Positions 8,153 to 17,572 of a stretch of 64,000 bases of DNA are shown piece after piece (positions within the stretch are counted from its first letter, which is position 1; every line of letters begins with the position of its first letter). This stretch comes from Bythopirellula goksoeyrii (GTDB lineage: Bacteria > Planctomycetota > Planctomycetia > Pirellulales > Lacipirellulaceae). The notes under the pieces are model-generated. The model was not told the DNA's origin. It searched no databases and was given only the letters and a program-made list of their open reading frames with translations. The position numbers and the translations under genes are program-made. The DNA is taken from assembly GCF_008065115.1 (NCBI RefSeq), contig NZ_CP042913.1, positions 1,648,338 to 1,712,337 on the forward strand, read 5' to 3'.

Positions 8153-8896
8153 ATGAATGCATACCAATCGCTGGCCGACGACTACTACGTCAACATGAAT
8201 CTCAGCACCGAGATGGAACTACCGAGCAATCGGGAAACGGTGCTTCACTTCTTCGAGCAGTTGCAAAAATCTTATCCTGAGATGCGCAACTTTTACTCCC
8301 GAGACAAACGGGACTTTGTTTTGGAAGAGGATAAAGATCGTGGGAATCATCGCTGGTGTGCTGTCGAACCCCGTCGTATCTCGTCTGGGTATGTGAATCC
8401 AGAGCAAACGGAAGACGCTTGGGAGCAGCATCGTCGCATTCTTGAAATTGCGCCGTATGGTCTGAGCGTCAGCCCGTTGGACTGCGAAGCGTTGGATCTC
8501 TTGATGGGCTTCGACTTCAACTATCGAGGAAACCACAACCATCTCGTTGCCGAGGCGCTGGGAGTTTGTCCGGCTATGGAAGGACTGGGAGCACTTCCTG
8601 GGGCAACCATCATCAGCCATGAACCAAACATCACGATTGCCCTGGATGACGAATGTCGGTTGCAATGTCGCTTGAGTGTTGAATCACGAACCAACGCCTA
8701 TCAGATTCGTACCGGCGAATTTCAGGAAGAACAGCTGAGTGTCTACATCACTGCGCGTCACTATGGCAGTTTGTCCAACGGGCAAACCTATCCCGAATTG
8801 CTCAAGCGTTTGCAAGAGGTCTGTTGTCATGTGGTTGACAATTACGCGACAGAATCTGTGTTGCAGCCGCTGGCCCGTGCGATTGCACTGGGTTGA
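8153..8896 (+). CDS. Conserved hypothetical protein
   Basis: A 247-residue acidic, soluble-looking protein without a signal peptide or membrane span. Recognisable features are a tryptophan- and histidine-containing stretch (HRWCAVEPRRISSGYVNP), the segment SPLDCEALDLLMGFDFNYRGNHN, and a C-terminal part ending in a helix (LLKRLQEVCCHVVDNYATES). I cannot place it in a named family; the even composition and good codon use support a real gene. It is preceded by a 260-base spacer and is convergent with the response regulator gene downstream, so it is probably transcribed alone. Confidence 0.7.
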   Translation: MNAYQSLADDYYVNMNLSTEMELPSNRETVLHFFEQLQKSYPEMRNFYSRDKRDFVLEEDKDRGNHRWCAVEPRRISSGYVNPEQTEDAWEQHRRILEIAPYGLSVSPLDCEALDLLMGFDFNYRGNHNHLVAEALGVCPAMEGLGALPGATIISHEPNITIALDDECRLQCRLSVESRTNAYQIRTGEFQEEQLSVYITARHYGSLSNGQTYPELLKRLQEVCCHVVDNYATESVLQPLARAIALG

Positions 8897-8964
8897 GCTG
8901 CTTTCGTTGTGCTCCGCCAATCCGCTCATTCAGGATGCACGATCTGCCGAGTAACCAATTCCAC

Positions 8965-10353
8965 TTATTTCGCCAGACCATATTGTTCAAGCTTGCGCTT
9001 GAGCGTGGTGCGGTGCAAACCTAAGGCTCGTGCTGCGGGTGCATATTCGTTGGAAAAGTGGTCCATTGCACTCTGCAAGAGGGCGGGTTCCACCTCTTCC
9101 AGAAAGCGCTCGTAAACTAGGCCTTCGCTGCTCGGGTCGCCAAGTAAATCGGCAGCTCGTAGTCTGGCAAGTTGTTCTAGAGACTTGGTGGCGACTGTTG
9201 AGCTGCCATCGTCGGTTTGCTTTGCGATTGGAGCAGGGAGATGCTCGGGTAGAATTCTTCCAGACCCTGAGTTAGAGAGGGCTTGTGCCAGAGCGTCGCG
9301 TAGTTCATCCAGGTTTCCAAACCACTTTCGTTGTAATAGTTCGTCCCTAGTTTCTTTCGTAAAGTTTGCCTCCTCACCCGCGAGCAAGCTTGCGAAGTGT
9401 TGAGCCAATAAGAGGATGTCGTCTGCCCTCTCTCGCAGGGGAGGAATCGCTATCTCGAATTCGCTGAGGTGATAGCAGAGATCCTGTCGGAATTCACCGG
9501 AGTGAACACGGTGAGATAAGTCTTGACTTGAAGATGAGATCACGCGAATGTCTGTGCGGATCGGTCGGTTTGTCCCCAAGGGAATCACTTCCGCTTGGTC
9601 GAGAGCCCGTATTAACTTTGCTTGGATGGGCAATGAAATATCGGCCACTTCATCGAGAAACAGAGTTCCACCGCTGGCCTCAAGCAGGAGCCCGTTGCGT
9701 GCAGGAAATGAATCAGAGGAACCGCCAATCTTGTGGCCGAATAATTCTGCCTCGGCCATAGTAGGGCTCAGGGCCTTCACATTCACTGCAACAAACGGTC
9801 CGGTAGAGCGTGTTGAATGTTGGTGAATCGCGCGGGCCGCTTCTTCTTTGCCGACGCCTTGTTCGCCCGTTATCAGAACGGACACTTCGGAACTTGCCGC
9901 AAGGGCGATTCTCTTGAAAACCTCTTGCATTCCCTGCGTTTGACCGAGCATTGCCCCTCCAGCCTTAACGATTGCTTGTGGGGTGGAGAGAGAGGGTAGC
10001 TCAAATGCTCGATTGATTGTTGCCCGCACCTCTGCCAGATCGAAAGGTTTGAGCAAGTATTCGAACGCCCCGTTTTGCACAGCACGGACAGCAGTTTCCA
10101 GATCTCCAAAGGCAGTCATTACCACAACGGGGGCCGAAATGAGACATTCCCGAAATTTAGGGAGAGCTGAAATACCATCAATTCCTGGCAGCCTTACATC
10201 AAGTAACAAGAGATCAAAGTGGGTAATCGCAGCTATCTGCAACCCCTGCTCTGCGGAAGCTGCTACTTCTACTTCGTGTCCCAGTGACAAAGCGAGTTGC
10301 TCGATTCCCCAGCAGATTGCTGGCTCATCATCGACTACGAGAATTCTCGCCAT
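8965..10353 (-). CDS. NtrC-type response regulator lacking the GAFTGA loop
   Basis: Receiver domain (1-120, phospho-acceptor Asp52 in LLLDVRLPG, conserved KPF), AAA+ domain (about 135-365) and a C-terminal Fis-type helix-turn-helix (YAPAARALGLHRTTLKRKL). Walker A (GEQGVGKEEAARAIH) and Walker B (GGTLFLDEVADI) are intact. The sigma-54 contact loop that normally reads GAFTGA after ELFGH is replaced by IGGSSDS, so it probably does not open sigma-54 promoters in the usual way. Three bases separate it from the upstream histidine kinase gene, its likely partner. Confidence 0.9.
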   Translation of the reverse strand: MARILVVDDEPAICWGIEQLALSLGHEVEVAASAEQGLQIAAITHFDLLLLDVRLPGIDGISALPKFRECLISAPVVVMTAFGDLETAVRAVQNGAFEYLLKPFDLAEVRATINRAFELPSLSTPQAIVKAGGAMLGQTQGMQEVFKRIALAASSEVSVLITGEQGVGKEEAARAIHQHSTRSTGPFVAVNVKALSPTMAEAELFGHKIGGSSDSFPARNGLLLEASGGTLFLDEVADISLPIQAKLIRALDQAEVIPLGTNRPIRTDIRVISSSSQDLSHRVHSGEFRQDLCYHLSEFEIAIPPLRERADDILLLAQHFASLLAGEEANFTKETRDELLQRKWFGNLDELRDALAQALSNSGSGRILPEHLPAPIAKQTDDGSSTVATKSLEQLARLRAADLLGDPSSEGLVYERFLEEVEPALLQSAMDHFSNEYAPAARALGLHRTTLKRKLEQYGLAK

Positions 10354-10356
10354 AGT

Positions 10357-11751
10357 TTAACTCACTTCAATTATTGGTAGGCACAATCGAAACACTGTTT
10401 GTCCATCTTTTCGACACCAGTCAATCTCTCCGCCATGAGCGTTGGCAACCTGGCTGGCAACGGCCAAACCCAATCCTACACCTTCTGCCTTGGTCGAGAC
10501 AAATGGCTGAAAAAGATTCTCGGTCACGGTCTCTGCCGGTCCTCCGCCCGAGTCGCTGACTAGTACTTCAGCCTGATTGTCCGTGGACAGTCCGACGTCT
10601 AGGCGGACAAAGGGCTGAGCTGCCGATTTCACGGAGTGTTTCAGGGCCGCTTCCACGGCATTGAGCATTAAGTTCACGATCACCATAGAGAGTGTGTCAG
10701 TGTTGGCCAACACCTTAATTGGCTTGTCCGGAGCATTCCAGTCCAACTGAACACCTGAGTGCCGGGCTGCAGGGATTACGAGCGGCATCAATTCGGCAAC
10801 CATCTTGTTTAGATCAACTTCTTCCCGAACTTCATCGTCGCTTTGCTTGCCAAGCCTAAGAAACCGTTGCAAGCGATTCTCCATAAGTTGCAATTGACTC
10901 TTGGCTACGGTCAGGCTGTCTTCATTGGAAATCTTCGCGCACTTTTCGGCGTGGAGATCAATTGCTAGCCGACACCCCGTCGCCGCGTTTCGAATTTCAT
11001 GGGCAAGTCCCGCACCCAAGAGGGCTGCTGTACGGACCTGTTCCGTTTGGCGAACCTGTTGTTCGTATTCGGCGAGTCGGTGCGAAGTCTGGTTGACGGC
11101 CAGAGTCAGGTCACGAACTTCGTCATTCCTGCCGGGCAGCTCAATGCTTACGAAGTCCCCCTTCGCCAATCGATTTACTCCTGCACTCAGTCGCGCGAGC
11201 GATTTGCTTATTCGGCCTGCTATCCACTGGGTCATGGCAACGACTGCACCAACAGCGAGAACTCCCACGGCCAATGGAGGCAAAAAGGCGTGTCGCCAGG
11301 CAGCATTGTATTGGTCGCATGGAAATAGGGTGTGTAGCACCTTGGGTCCGTCTTCACCATTGCGTGTGCTTAGTTTAGCGGAGGAATGAAAATACTGTTT
11401 GCCTGCAATGGTGCGTTGCGGACCGAGTGTCGCCTTCTCCGATGTGTCGGACACGCTTTGAACAGAAAGCGACACATCGCCACCTGGCAAAGTTGAAGAA
11501 AGTTGCTCTCCCCGACTATTCTCAAGCACAAAATCCGCTCCGGAGAGTTCCTTCATCTGGTGGAGCACATTGTCGGTGAGAGGGAAGTTGGACGTTGCAA
11601 GTACATGGACGACTCCTTGCAATTGCCGATCAATCGTCGAGCGAGTTTCCTGGGTCGCCAAATATGCGTCGATCATCGCCACCGCCAGCAAACTGACAAG
11701 TGCAACAACAGCGAGTGGCAGCATGATTTGATATTGGAGAGGAAATCGCAC
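10357..11751 (-). CDS. Membrane sensor histidine kinase
   Basis: The 464 residues show an N-terminal membrane helix (about 10-30), a periplasmic sensor region, a second helix (about 155-178, PLAVGVLAVGAVVAM) followed by a HAMP linker, and the kinase core. The core has the H box GLAHEIRNAATG, N box VNLMLNAVEAAL, G1 VSDSGGGPAE and G2 GVGLGLAVASQVANAHGG. It starts with GTG at 11751 and lies directly upstream of the NtrC-like regulator, so the two form a two-component pair. The signal is unknown. The alanine-rich variant of the H box (RNAATG rather than RNPL) is worth noting. Confidence 0.9.
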   Translation of the reverse strand: MRFPLQYQIMLPLAVVALVSLLAVAMIDAYLATQETRSTIDRQLQGVVHVLATSNFPLTDNVLHQMKELSGADFVLENSRGEQLSSTLPGGDVSLSVQSVSDTSEKATLGPQRTIAGKQYFHSSAKLSTRNGEDGPKVLHTLFPCDQYNAAWRHAFLPPLAVGVLAVGAVVAMTQWIAGRISKSLARLSAGVNRLAKGDFVSIELPGRNDEVRDLTLAVNQTSHRLAEYEQQVRQTEQVRTAALLGAGLAHEIRNAATGCRLAIDLHAEKCAKISNEDSLTVAKSQLQLMENRLQRFLRLGKQSDDEVREEVDLNKMVAELMPLVIPAARHSGVQLDWNAPDKPIKVLANTDTLSMVIVNLMLNAVEAALKHSVKSAAQPFVRLDVGLSTDNQAEVLVSDSGGGPAETVTENLFQPFVSTKAEGVGLGLAVASQVANAHGGEIDWCRKDGQTVFRLCLPIIEVS

Positions 11752-11913
11752 GGGAGATATGCCCTGTCGAAAAAACGAACACGTGATGTCGCAATTTGAG
11801 ATATGTACTGGTGTTCCCTGCGATTATAGACTCTTCCTGTACGAGACTAGTTACTATTGTGTACACGACCGGGCCGCGTGAAAAGCGCCTCGATCAGAAA
11901 GTTAGATAGACCA

Positions 11914-12939
11914 ATGCGAAAGCCTCGATCCAATCGAAATGAACTCGGATTTACGTTGGTAGAACTCTTGGTGGTGATTGCCATCATCGGCGTTCTGGTT
12001 GCGCTCCTATTGCCTGCCATCCAAGCGGCCCGGGAAGCGGCGCGACGAAGTCAGTGTAAGAATAATCTGAAGCAGTTGGGGCTTGGAGTGCTCAACTATG
12101 AAAGTTCAAACAAGCACCTACCGCCGAGTACTATCGTTGACTTGAATGTTTCGAGTACAGGAAACAATGGGTCCTGGGGAGTTCACGGGCGGATATTGGA
12201 CTATCTTGAACAAGGCAATCTGCGCGACCTTGTGGACCTCGAAACGGCTTGGGATTTTCAACAAGCGATTAGTGGGGTGAGAATCGCTTCCTTCCAATGT
12301 CCAAGTGATTCGAAGAGTAGCGAAATGCGTGATCCCGGTGGTGGGAAGGCTTTTCTGTTTGCCACGAACTACGGATTTAATATGGGAACCTGGTTTGTTT
12401 TTGATCCAGCTACCAAGACCGGTGGAAATGGCGCGTTTTATCCCAACAGCAATCTCTCGATGGCTCGCTTCACAGATGGAACAAGTAATACCTTGCTTTG
12501 TGCTGAAGTGAAGGCGTGGACTCCTTATACTCGCAACGGGGGCCCTGCTACGACGGAGATTCCCTATACGATTGCTGAAGCATCGGCAGCGGTTGCTTCG
12601 GGACCGGATGAAAAAGATACTGGCCACACCGAATGGCCTGACGGACGAGTGCATCATACGGGCATCACGGCGACAATGACGCCCAACACATTCGTTCCCT
12701 ACACGAACAGCAAAGGTGAACAGGTAGACGCCGACTTCAATTCGTGGCAAGAAGGGAAAAATGGTAACGCAGGTAGTCCAACTTATGCCATGATAACGTC
12801 GCGGAGCTTTCATCCCGGGCAGGTTCAAGTCGCATTGGTTGATGGTTCCGTTCGATCAATCTCGGATGAAATCGAGCTTTCCGTATGGAGGGCATTGGCC
12901 ACCCGCGAAGGGGGTGAATTAGTCGGGAGCGACTTTTGA
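11914..12939 (+). CDS. DUF1559 prepilin-like protein
   Basis: A planctomycete-type pseudopilin. It has a short basic leader, cleavage/methylation motif [20 protein letters not shown], and then the conserved [20 protein letters not shown]. The DUF1559 (SBP_bac_10) body ends with the H-x-G-x-DG motif ([17 protein letters not shown]). Start ATG 11914 puts the motif at the expected distance; the frame is open further upstream to 11857. Such genes occur in dozens of copies in planctomycete genomes and are thought to belong to type II/IV secretion-like pseudopilins. The gene is divergent from the histidine kinase. Confidence 0.9.
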   Translation: MRKPRSNRNELGFTLVELLVVIAIIGVLVALLLPAIQAAREAARRSQCKNNLKQLGLGVLNYESSNKHLPPSTIVDLNVSSTGNNGSWGVHGRILDYLEQGNLRDLVDLETAWDFQQAISGVRIASFQCPSDSKSSEMRDPGGGKAFLFATNYGFNMGTWFVFDPATKTGGNGAFYPNSNLSMARFTDGTSNTLLCAEVKAWTPYTRNGGPATTEIPYTIAEASAAVASGPDEKDTGHTEWPDGRVHHTGITATMTPNTFVPYTNSKGEQVDADFNSWQEGKNGNAGSPTYAMITSRSFHPGQVQVALVDGSVRSISDEIELSVWRALATREGGELVGSDF

Positions 12940-12979
12940 TGGATGGGGAGTTGATTTCCCGGAGAGCGTGGCCCTCCGG

Positions 12980-14269
12980 CTAGAGCTCTTGTTCCTCTAA
13001 GGTGGCCGTCGCCAGATCCTTGCCGGCGAGAATCTCTTCCAGTTCTTGTGTGAGTTGCTCTTCCATATTGCCGCCGAATCCCACATGGACGACCTGCACA
13101 CGACCTTCTTTGTCGATGATCACTGTCTGAGGAATGCCACTGGCCTGATAAAGACTGGCAAGCGTCGTCTCCTGATCCAAGAGTACGGGTACGTCGAGAT
13201 TCTCGCTTGTGAGAAACTCTTGAATTCTCTCAGGACTTTCTCCTACGTTCACTGCATAGAAGGTGACATGCTTCTCTTTGAAATCCCTGGCTACCTTGGA
13301 GATGATTGGTAACGCATCGACACATGGTCCACACCAAGTGGCCCAGAAATCGAGGATAACGACGTCTTCTCCGGCGAACTGATCAAGTTGGACTTTCTCG
13401 CCGTTCAGATCGGTCGCGGAAAAAGCAGGGGCCTGCTCGCCAACCAAGGGATGCACCTGCGGTCTGCCCCCGAGTTGAGAGAACAACGAATCGACCTGCT
13501 CAGCCTCAGGAGGGGGAGTAAAAGCGAAATCATCATTGCCGAACTTTACGTCGGTTTTCCAATCCGTGAAGTCAAGCGTTAGCGTTGCCTTCATGTCCTT
13601 GGGAAGGCCCATATTCTGGTAGGACGGATCCGAGAAGTCGGGGTGCATAGTAAATCGACGCACCAATGGACTGGGACCAATCTCAACCGCCAGCTCCCAT
13701 TGCGTGCCGTTCTCTTGTTCGAATTTGGCAACGCGACAGGTTGTGCCATCTATGACCTGGTTTTCAACGAATTCTGAATTCTTCACTCCTTCGAGCATCC
13801 AATTCTTCAGTCCTTCGCCCATGAACACTTTTGCGAGGCCGCCCGCACCTAGCGTCATAAATCCCTGACCGGTTCCGGAGATCCCTTCAGGAACCCACTC
13901 CGCAGTCAGTGGCTCGATGGAGTACTTCTGTAACATGGGTGCATAGGTAGTGAGTTCGCTACCGTCTGAAAAGGTAGATCCTCCCATTATTCCCGACTCG
14001 AGAGCGATGGACCAGCGATCGGGCTTCTCGATCTTTACGTCGTATACAGAATCTGCATTTTGCTCGTTACCTTGAGCCATGATTTCCAAGGCTGAATCAA
14101 GGCGAAAGCTATAGGCCTTCATGCCTTGTAGCGAGGCTTGTACATTCGCAACGAGTTCTTCTGGCGAAGTGGCAGAACTTGCGTCGAGCGATTTTTGCTT
14201 AGCATTGCAACTCGTGAGAGTCAGGCACAATCCCACAAGAAGAATCGACCACCAAGTGCGCAGAAACAT
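12980..14269 (-). CDS. Lipoprotein with LolA-like domain and TlpA-type thioredoxin domain
   Basis: A lipoprotein signal (LLVGLCLTLTSC) is followed by a DUF2092/LolA-like beta-rich domain (about 30-260) and a C-terminal thiol-disulfide oxidoreductase domain. That domain has the active site FWATWCGPCVDALP and the cis-proline loop SGIPQTVIIDK. The fusion suggests an envelope protein combining a carrier-like fold with disulfide reduction. The length of 429 residues is typical for this planctomycete architecture. It is convergent with the DUF1559 gene (40 bases apart) and has no operon partner. Confidence 0.85.
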   Translation of the reverse strand: MFLRTWWSILLVGLCLTLTSCNAKQKSLDASSATSPEELVANVQASLQGMKAYSFRLDSALEIMAQGNEQNADSVYDVKIEKPDRWSIALESGIMGGSTFSDGSELTTYAPMLQKYSIEPLTAEWVPEGISGTGQGFMTLGAGGLAKVFMGEGLKNWMLEGVKNSEFVENQVIDGTTCRVAKFEQENGTQWELAVEIGPSPLVRRFTMHPDFSDPSYQNMGLPKDMKATLTLDFTDWKTDVKFGNDDFAFTPPPEAEQVDSLFSQLGGRPQVHPLVGEQAPAFSATDLNGEKVQLDQFAGEDVVILDFWATWCGPCVDALPIISKVARDFKEKHVTFYAVNVGESPERIQEFLTSENLDVPVLLDQETTLASLYQASGIPQTVIIDKEGRVQVVHVGFGGNMEEQLTQELEEILAGKDLATATLEEQEL

Positions 14270-14370
14270 GAGTTAGCCTCGCGATTTTCCTTTGAGGATT
14301 TGAAGAGAATCGGAACTGCGAGAAGTCTTCTCTCTTCGCAGTTGCTAATTTAAAACTAATTCAGCCCGAC

Positions 14371-14748
14371 TTAGGCCAGCAAACGGTTCACACTCTGGAT
14401 CAGACGATCCATAGGAAACGGCTTCCGTACATAGTCGTCGACACCGAGCATCTCAGCATAGGCTTTGTGCCGAGCACCTTCGTTGGCGGTGATCATGATA
14501 ATGCGGTGTCGCTTCTCGCCCATGCGTTTCAAGCGTTCGAGCACCAAGAAACCGCTCCGTTTGGGCATCATCATGTCGAGGATAATCAGGTCGGGCGACT
14601 CGCGCTCAATAAGTGCAAGGCCCTGATTGCCATCACGGGCAACTAGGACATCGTAGTCGTGTGCTTCGAGAGCCAATCTCAGAGACTCGATGATCTCAGC
14701 ATCATCGTCTACGAGCAAGATTCGTTTGTTTTCACTTGTTTCAGCCAT
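14371..14748 (-). CDS. Single-domain response regulator (CheY-like)
   Basis: The 125 residues are a complete receiver domain: acidic pocket LLVDDD, phosphorylation site Asp58 in LIILDMMMP, the conserved Thr in MITAN and Lys in RKPF. There is no output domain, so it acts through protein contacts or as a phosphorelay intermediate. No kinase gene adjoins it; the lipoprotein gene downstream is 101 bases away on the same strand. The cognate kinase cannot be told from the sequence. Confidence 0.9.
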   Translation of the reverse strand: MAETSENKRILLVDDDAEIIESLRLALEAHDYDVLVARDGNQGLALIERESPDLIILDMMMPKRSGFLVLERLKRMGEKRHRIIMITANEGARHKAYAEMLGVDDYVRKPFPMDRLIQSVNRLLA

Positions 14749-15043
14749 TGCACAATTCTTGAGAATTAATATGGTGATTCCAACCTGACAAACTCAGTGC
14801 GAGTCGATCCCAGAGATTGGAAAAGGTAGTTGAGCATTTTTCTCTACAATCCTTCCAAAGTAGCAATTAGCATGAGAAATACAAGGGTCGGCTAGTACCC
14901 TCTCATTGGCTGGACATACCTTCTGGGGAATCGCAGATGCCTCTTTTCGCACAGTTTATGGCAACCTTGGCGATGGGCAAGGGACCCTGCTAGGCTGGTG
15001 TTTCTTGAAGAGACCCCTAGTACCAATGAGAAGAAACTTGGCC

Positions 15044-16123
15044 ATGCCTTCCCAGCCCAAAACTGAGCATCAATTCTCTCAGGTCCCCTATCTCCCCCGC
15101 GATCCGAAGAAATACTCTCCCCAAATTGCTCTGGTTGGGTGTGGGGGGATTACCGAGCATCACCTGACTGCCTATCGAGACGCTGGTTATCACGTAACGG
15201 CTCTCTGTGACGTAAATCGAGAAAACGCCGAAAAACGTCGCCTTGCGTTTTATCCGGAAGCCCAGGTATTTACGGACTACCGCAAAGTACTGAAACTCCC
15301 TGATATAGAAGTCGTTGACGTTACTACCCATCCTGACATACGTCCGCCAATCATCGAGGATTGTCTGAAAGCGGGAAAGCATGTCTTGAGCCAAAAGCCG
15401 TTTGTGCTCGATCTCGACATAGGAGAACAACTTGCCGACCTGGCCGACAAGTCAGGAGTACTCCTGGCCGTGAACCAAAATGGTCGTTGGGCGCCTCATT
15501 TCAGTTACTTGCGCGAAGTGGCCCACTCGGGACTTATCGGCGAAATTGCGGGAGTTCACTGCGGTGTGCACTGGGATCATAGCTGGGTCCAAGGGACTGC
15601 CTTTGAGAATGTCGAACAGTTGATCCTCTACGACTTCGCGATCCACTGGTTCGATTTCTTGACTGCCGTCATGGGGGACAGAATTCCCGAAAGGGTCTAC
15701 GCATCGACCGCCAGTACAGGGTCACAACAAATTAAGCCCGCATTGCTGGGACAGGCACTTATCGAATACGAACACTCCCAGGCTACTTTAGTGTTCGACG
15801 CTCATGTTCCCAGTGGGGGCTGGGACCGAACGCTGATCTCCGGTAGCCGTGGGCTGATCCGGTCCGCCGGGATTAATCTTGCTGGGCAGAAGATAGAGAT
15901 CATCACAGACGAAGGAATCATCTCCCCGAAGATCCAGGGTACTTGGTTCCCTGATGGATTTCACGGCACGATGGGTGAGCTGCTCTGTGCGATCGAGGAA
16001 AACAGACAGCCCTCGCATAATGCGCGAAATAATCTGCGAAGTTTGGAGCTTTGCTTTGCTGCAGTGGCTAGCTCACTAAGTCATGAGCCAGTCGTACCAG
16101 GGACGGTGCGGAAACTCTTGTAG
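15044..16123 (+). CDS. Gfo/Idh/MocA family oxidoreductase
   Basis: The N-terminal Rossmann fold has the nucleotide-binding sequence IALVGCGGITEHH and then YHVTALCDVN; the catalytic-type lysine is in HVLSQKPF. The C-terminal alpha/beta domain follows (HWDHSWVQGTAF, YDFAIHWFDFL). This family uses NAD(P) to oxidise or reduce sugars and sugar derivatives; the substrate here is unknown. About 359 residues, as usual. Start ATG 15044 is close to the conserved core; ATG 15026 is equally possible and the frame is open to 14906. It is convergent with the murG-like gene 13 bases away. Confidence 0.85.
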   Translation: MPSQPKTEHQFSQVPYLPRDPKKYSPQIALVGCGGITEHHLTAYRDAGYHVTALCDVNRENAEKRRLAFYPEAQVFTDYRKVLKLPDIEVVDVTTHPDIRPPIIEDCLKAGKHVLSQKPFVLDLDIGEQLADLADKSGVLLAVNQNGRWAPHFSYLREVAHSGLIGEIAGVHCGVHWDHSWVQGTAFENVEQLILYDFAIHWFDFLTAVMGDRIPERVYASTASTGSQQIKPALLGQALIEYEHSQATLVFDAHVPSGGWDRTLISGSRGLIRSAGINLAGQKIEIITDEGIISPKIQGTWFPDGFHGTMGELLCAIEENRQPSHNARNNLRSLELCFAAVASSLSHEPVVPGTVRKLL

Positions 16124-16136
16124 AGAATGGATTCCA

Positions 16137-17312
16137 CTACGCCGCCAGCAAATCGCCGCGAGTGCCGAAGAGGGCATCATTAATCGCAGAAGCGATTTCC
16201 GCAGAAGCATGGGGTCGTGCCATGGTACGCATGTTTGCTGCCATGGTCTTGCGTAAGGTTTCGTCGGTCATGAGTGGAGTTAGCTCTCGGGCGATTGCCT
16301 TGTCGAGCGATCCTGCCTGAGACTTTTCATCAACGAGTCGGCACGTCTTGGCAGCGACATACACCTTGGCGTTGGCAAGCTGCTGATCGTCTCGTGCATG
16401 GGCATAGGGTACCAATACTGCCGGAACACCTGCCAAGGCCAATTCTGCCAAGGTAGTTCCTCCTGAGCGACAGACAGCCAGATCGCTTGCAAACAGTACC
16501 GATGCGATTTCATCGATATAGGTAACGGCCAAGGCATCGATGCCGACTTTTCGATAGCGACTTTCCGTTTCCTGGAGTTGGCCTTCCCCTGTCTGGTGAA
16601 CGATTTGCCAGCCACCGAGACATTCTTTGAGCTGGGCAAGGGCAAATGGCATGGACTCATTCAATGAGCGCGCTCCTCCGGCGCCACCCAAGATCACCAT
16701 ACGCTTTTGCCCATCCTGTCCAAGGCGAGCAAAGGGGACCGTCGGTGAGTCGACATTCTGCGATCTCAAGGCGGCGAGCTGTTGGAACAGTTGATCGAAA
16801 GCCGGTCGAGCAGGGTTGCCGGTCACCTTAACGGGAGCTTGAAAGTGCAGGTGAGGTCGCACTTCTTCAAAAGCGGCACAAACCATCGACGCGGCGTGTG
16901 AGAGCCAGCGCGTGGTGCGACTCGGCACGGCATTCTGCTCAAGCAAGATGAAGGGGATGCCTTTTTCTGCCGCGGCACGCACAACCGATGTACTCGTATG
17001 CCCGCCTAAGCCTACGACGAGCGAGACGCGTTGCTCACGCAATGTCCATTTGGCGGTGCAGTATCCTGCGAAATTATCGGTTACGAATCTTAGTGCTTGC
17101 AGAGGGTTCTGCGGCAACGGTTTGGAGGGAATCGTCAAGTATTGGTGGCCAGCCGATCGCACGGCATGCCTCTCTCGGCTTTTCCCTGGCCCGGCGAAAG
17201 TAATCTTCGCCTGGGGCAGCAGCTGTGCCACTTGAGCCGCCACGGCAATGCCTGGGAATAGTTGCCCGGGAGCACCTCCACCTGCAAACATGACATGAGG
17301 AGTGATGGGCAT
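16137..17312 (-). CDS. murG: MurG-like UDP-GlcNAc transferase with altered glycine loop
   Basis: The order of motifs is that of MurG, which adds GlcNAc to lipid I on the inner membrane face. A glycine-rich N loop is followed by VVGLGGHTSTSVVRAA, ILLEQNAVPSRTTRWLS, a second glycine loop (GGAGGARSLNE) and the donor-binding CRSGGTTLAELALAGVPAVLVPY. The first loop, GGTGGHVFPG in E. coli, reads GGGAPGQLFPG: one residue longer and with glutamine where the conserved histidine stands. Start ATG 17312 precedes the core; an upstream TTG would add 29 residues. It follows two other divergent Mur homologues on the same strand. Confidence 0.8.
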   Translation of the reverse strand: MPITPHVMFAGGGAPGQLFPGIAVAAQVAQLLPQAKITFAGPGKSRERHAVRSAGHQYLTIPSKPLPQNPLQALRFVTDNFAGYCTAKWTLREQRVSLVVGLGGHTSTSVVRAAAEKGIPFILLEQNAVPSRTTRWLSHAASMVCAAFEEVRPHLHFQAPVKVTGNPARPAFDQLFQQLAALRSQNVDSPTVPFARLGQDGQKRMVILGGAGGARSLNESMPFALAQLKECLGGWQIVHQTGEGQLQETESRYRKVGIDALAVTYIDEIASVLFASDLAVCRSGGTTLAELALAGVPAVLVPYAHARDDQQLANAKVYVAAKTCRLVDEKSQAGSLDKAIARELTPLMTDETLRKTMAANMRTMARPHASAEIASAINDALFGTRGDLLAA

Positions 17313-17415
17313 AGTCGCGCGACTCTGAAGCGAGGGGAATAAGGACGAAAGGACGTCAACAGAAAATCCGCTGAGCAGCCGGGGCGACGCAAGCGTCACC
17401 CCGGCGCTCAGACAT

Positions 17416-17541
17416 AAGCTTCATCGTGAAGCACCTGTCAGGCAGCTGACCCAGAAGCTGCCCCAGACAGGTTAAAATGCTCCGACCCCAGGGAGGGCAG
17501 TTTGTCAGACCCCGCAATCCAACAAACTAACGATGAAGCTT
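17416..17541. repeat. Inverted repeat enclosing a long hairpin
   Basis: AAGCTTCATCGT at 17416-17427 recurs as its exact complement at 17530-17541. Between them ACCTGTC-GGCAGCT and AGCTGCC-GACAGGT (17433-17472) form a 14-bp interrupted stem. It sits between the MurF-like and MurG-like genes, in the place where classical clusters carry mraY and ftsW. It could be a transcript-processing or termination structure, or a deletion scar; no T run follows. Confidence 0.5.
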
Positions 17542-17572
17542 CAACATTAATCATTCGTATCCTAGTAAACTC

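Noticed and set aside
10901-11389. Plus-strand frame of 162 codons
   Set aside because: Antisense to the histidine kinase, with no recognisable motif and arginine/serine/alanine-biased composition.
12118-12828. Long minus-strand frame of 236 codons
   Set aside because: It is entirely antisense to the DUF1559 gene, with a basic, serine- and arginine-rich composition typical of a shadow frame.
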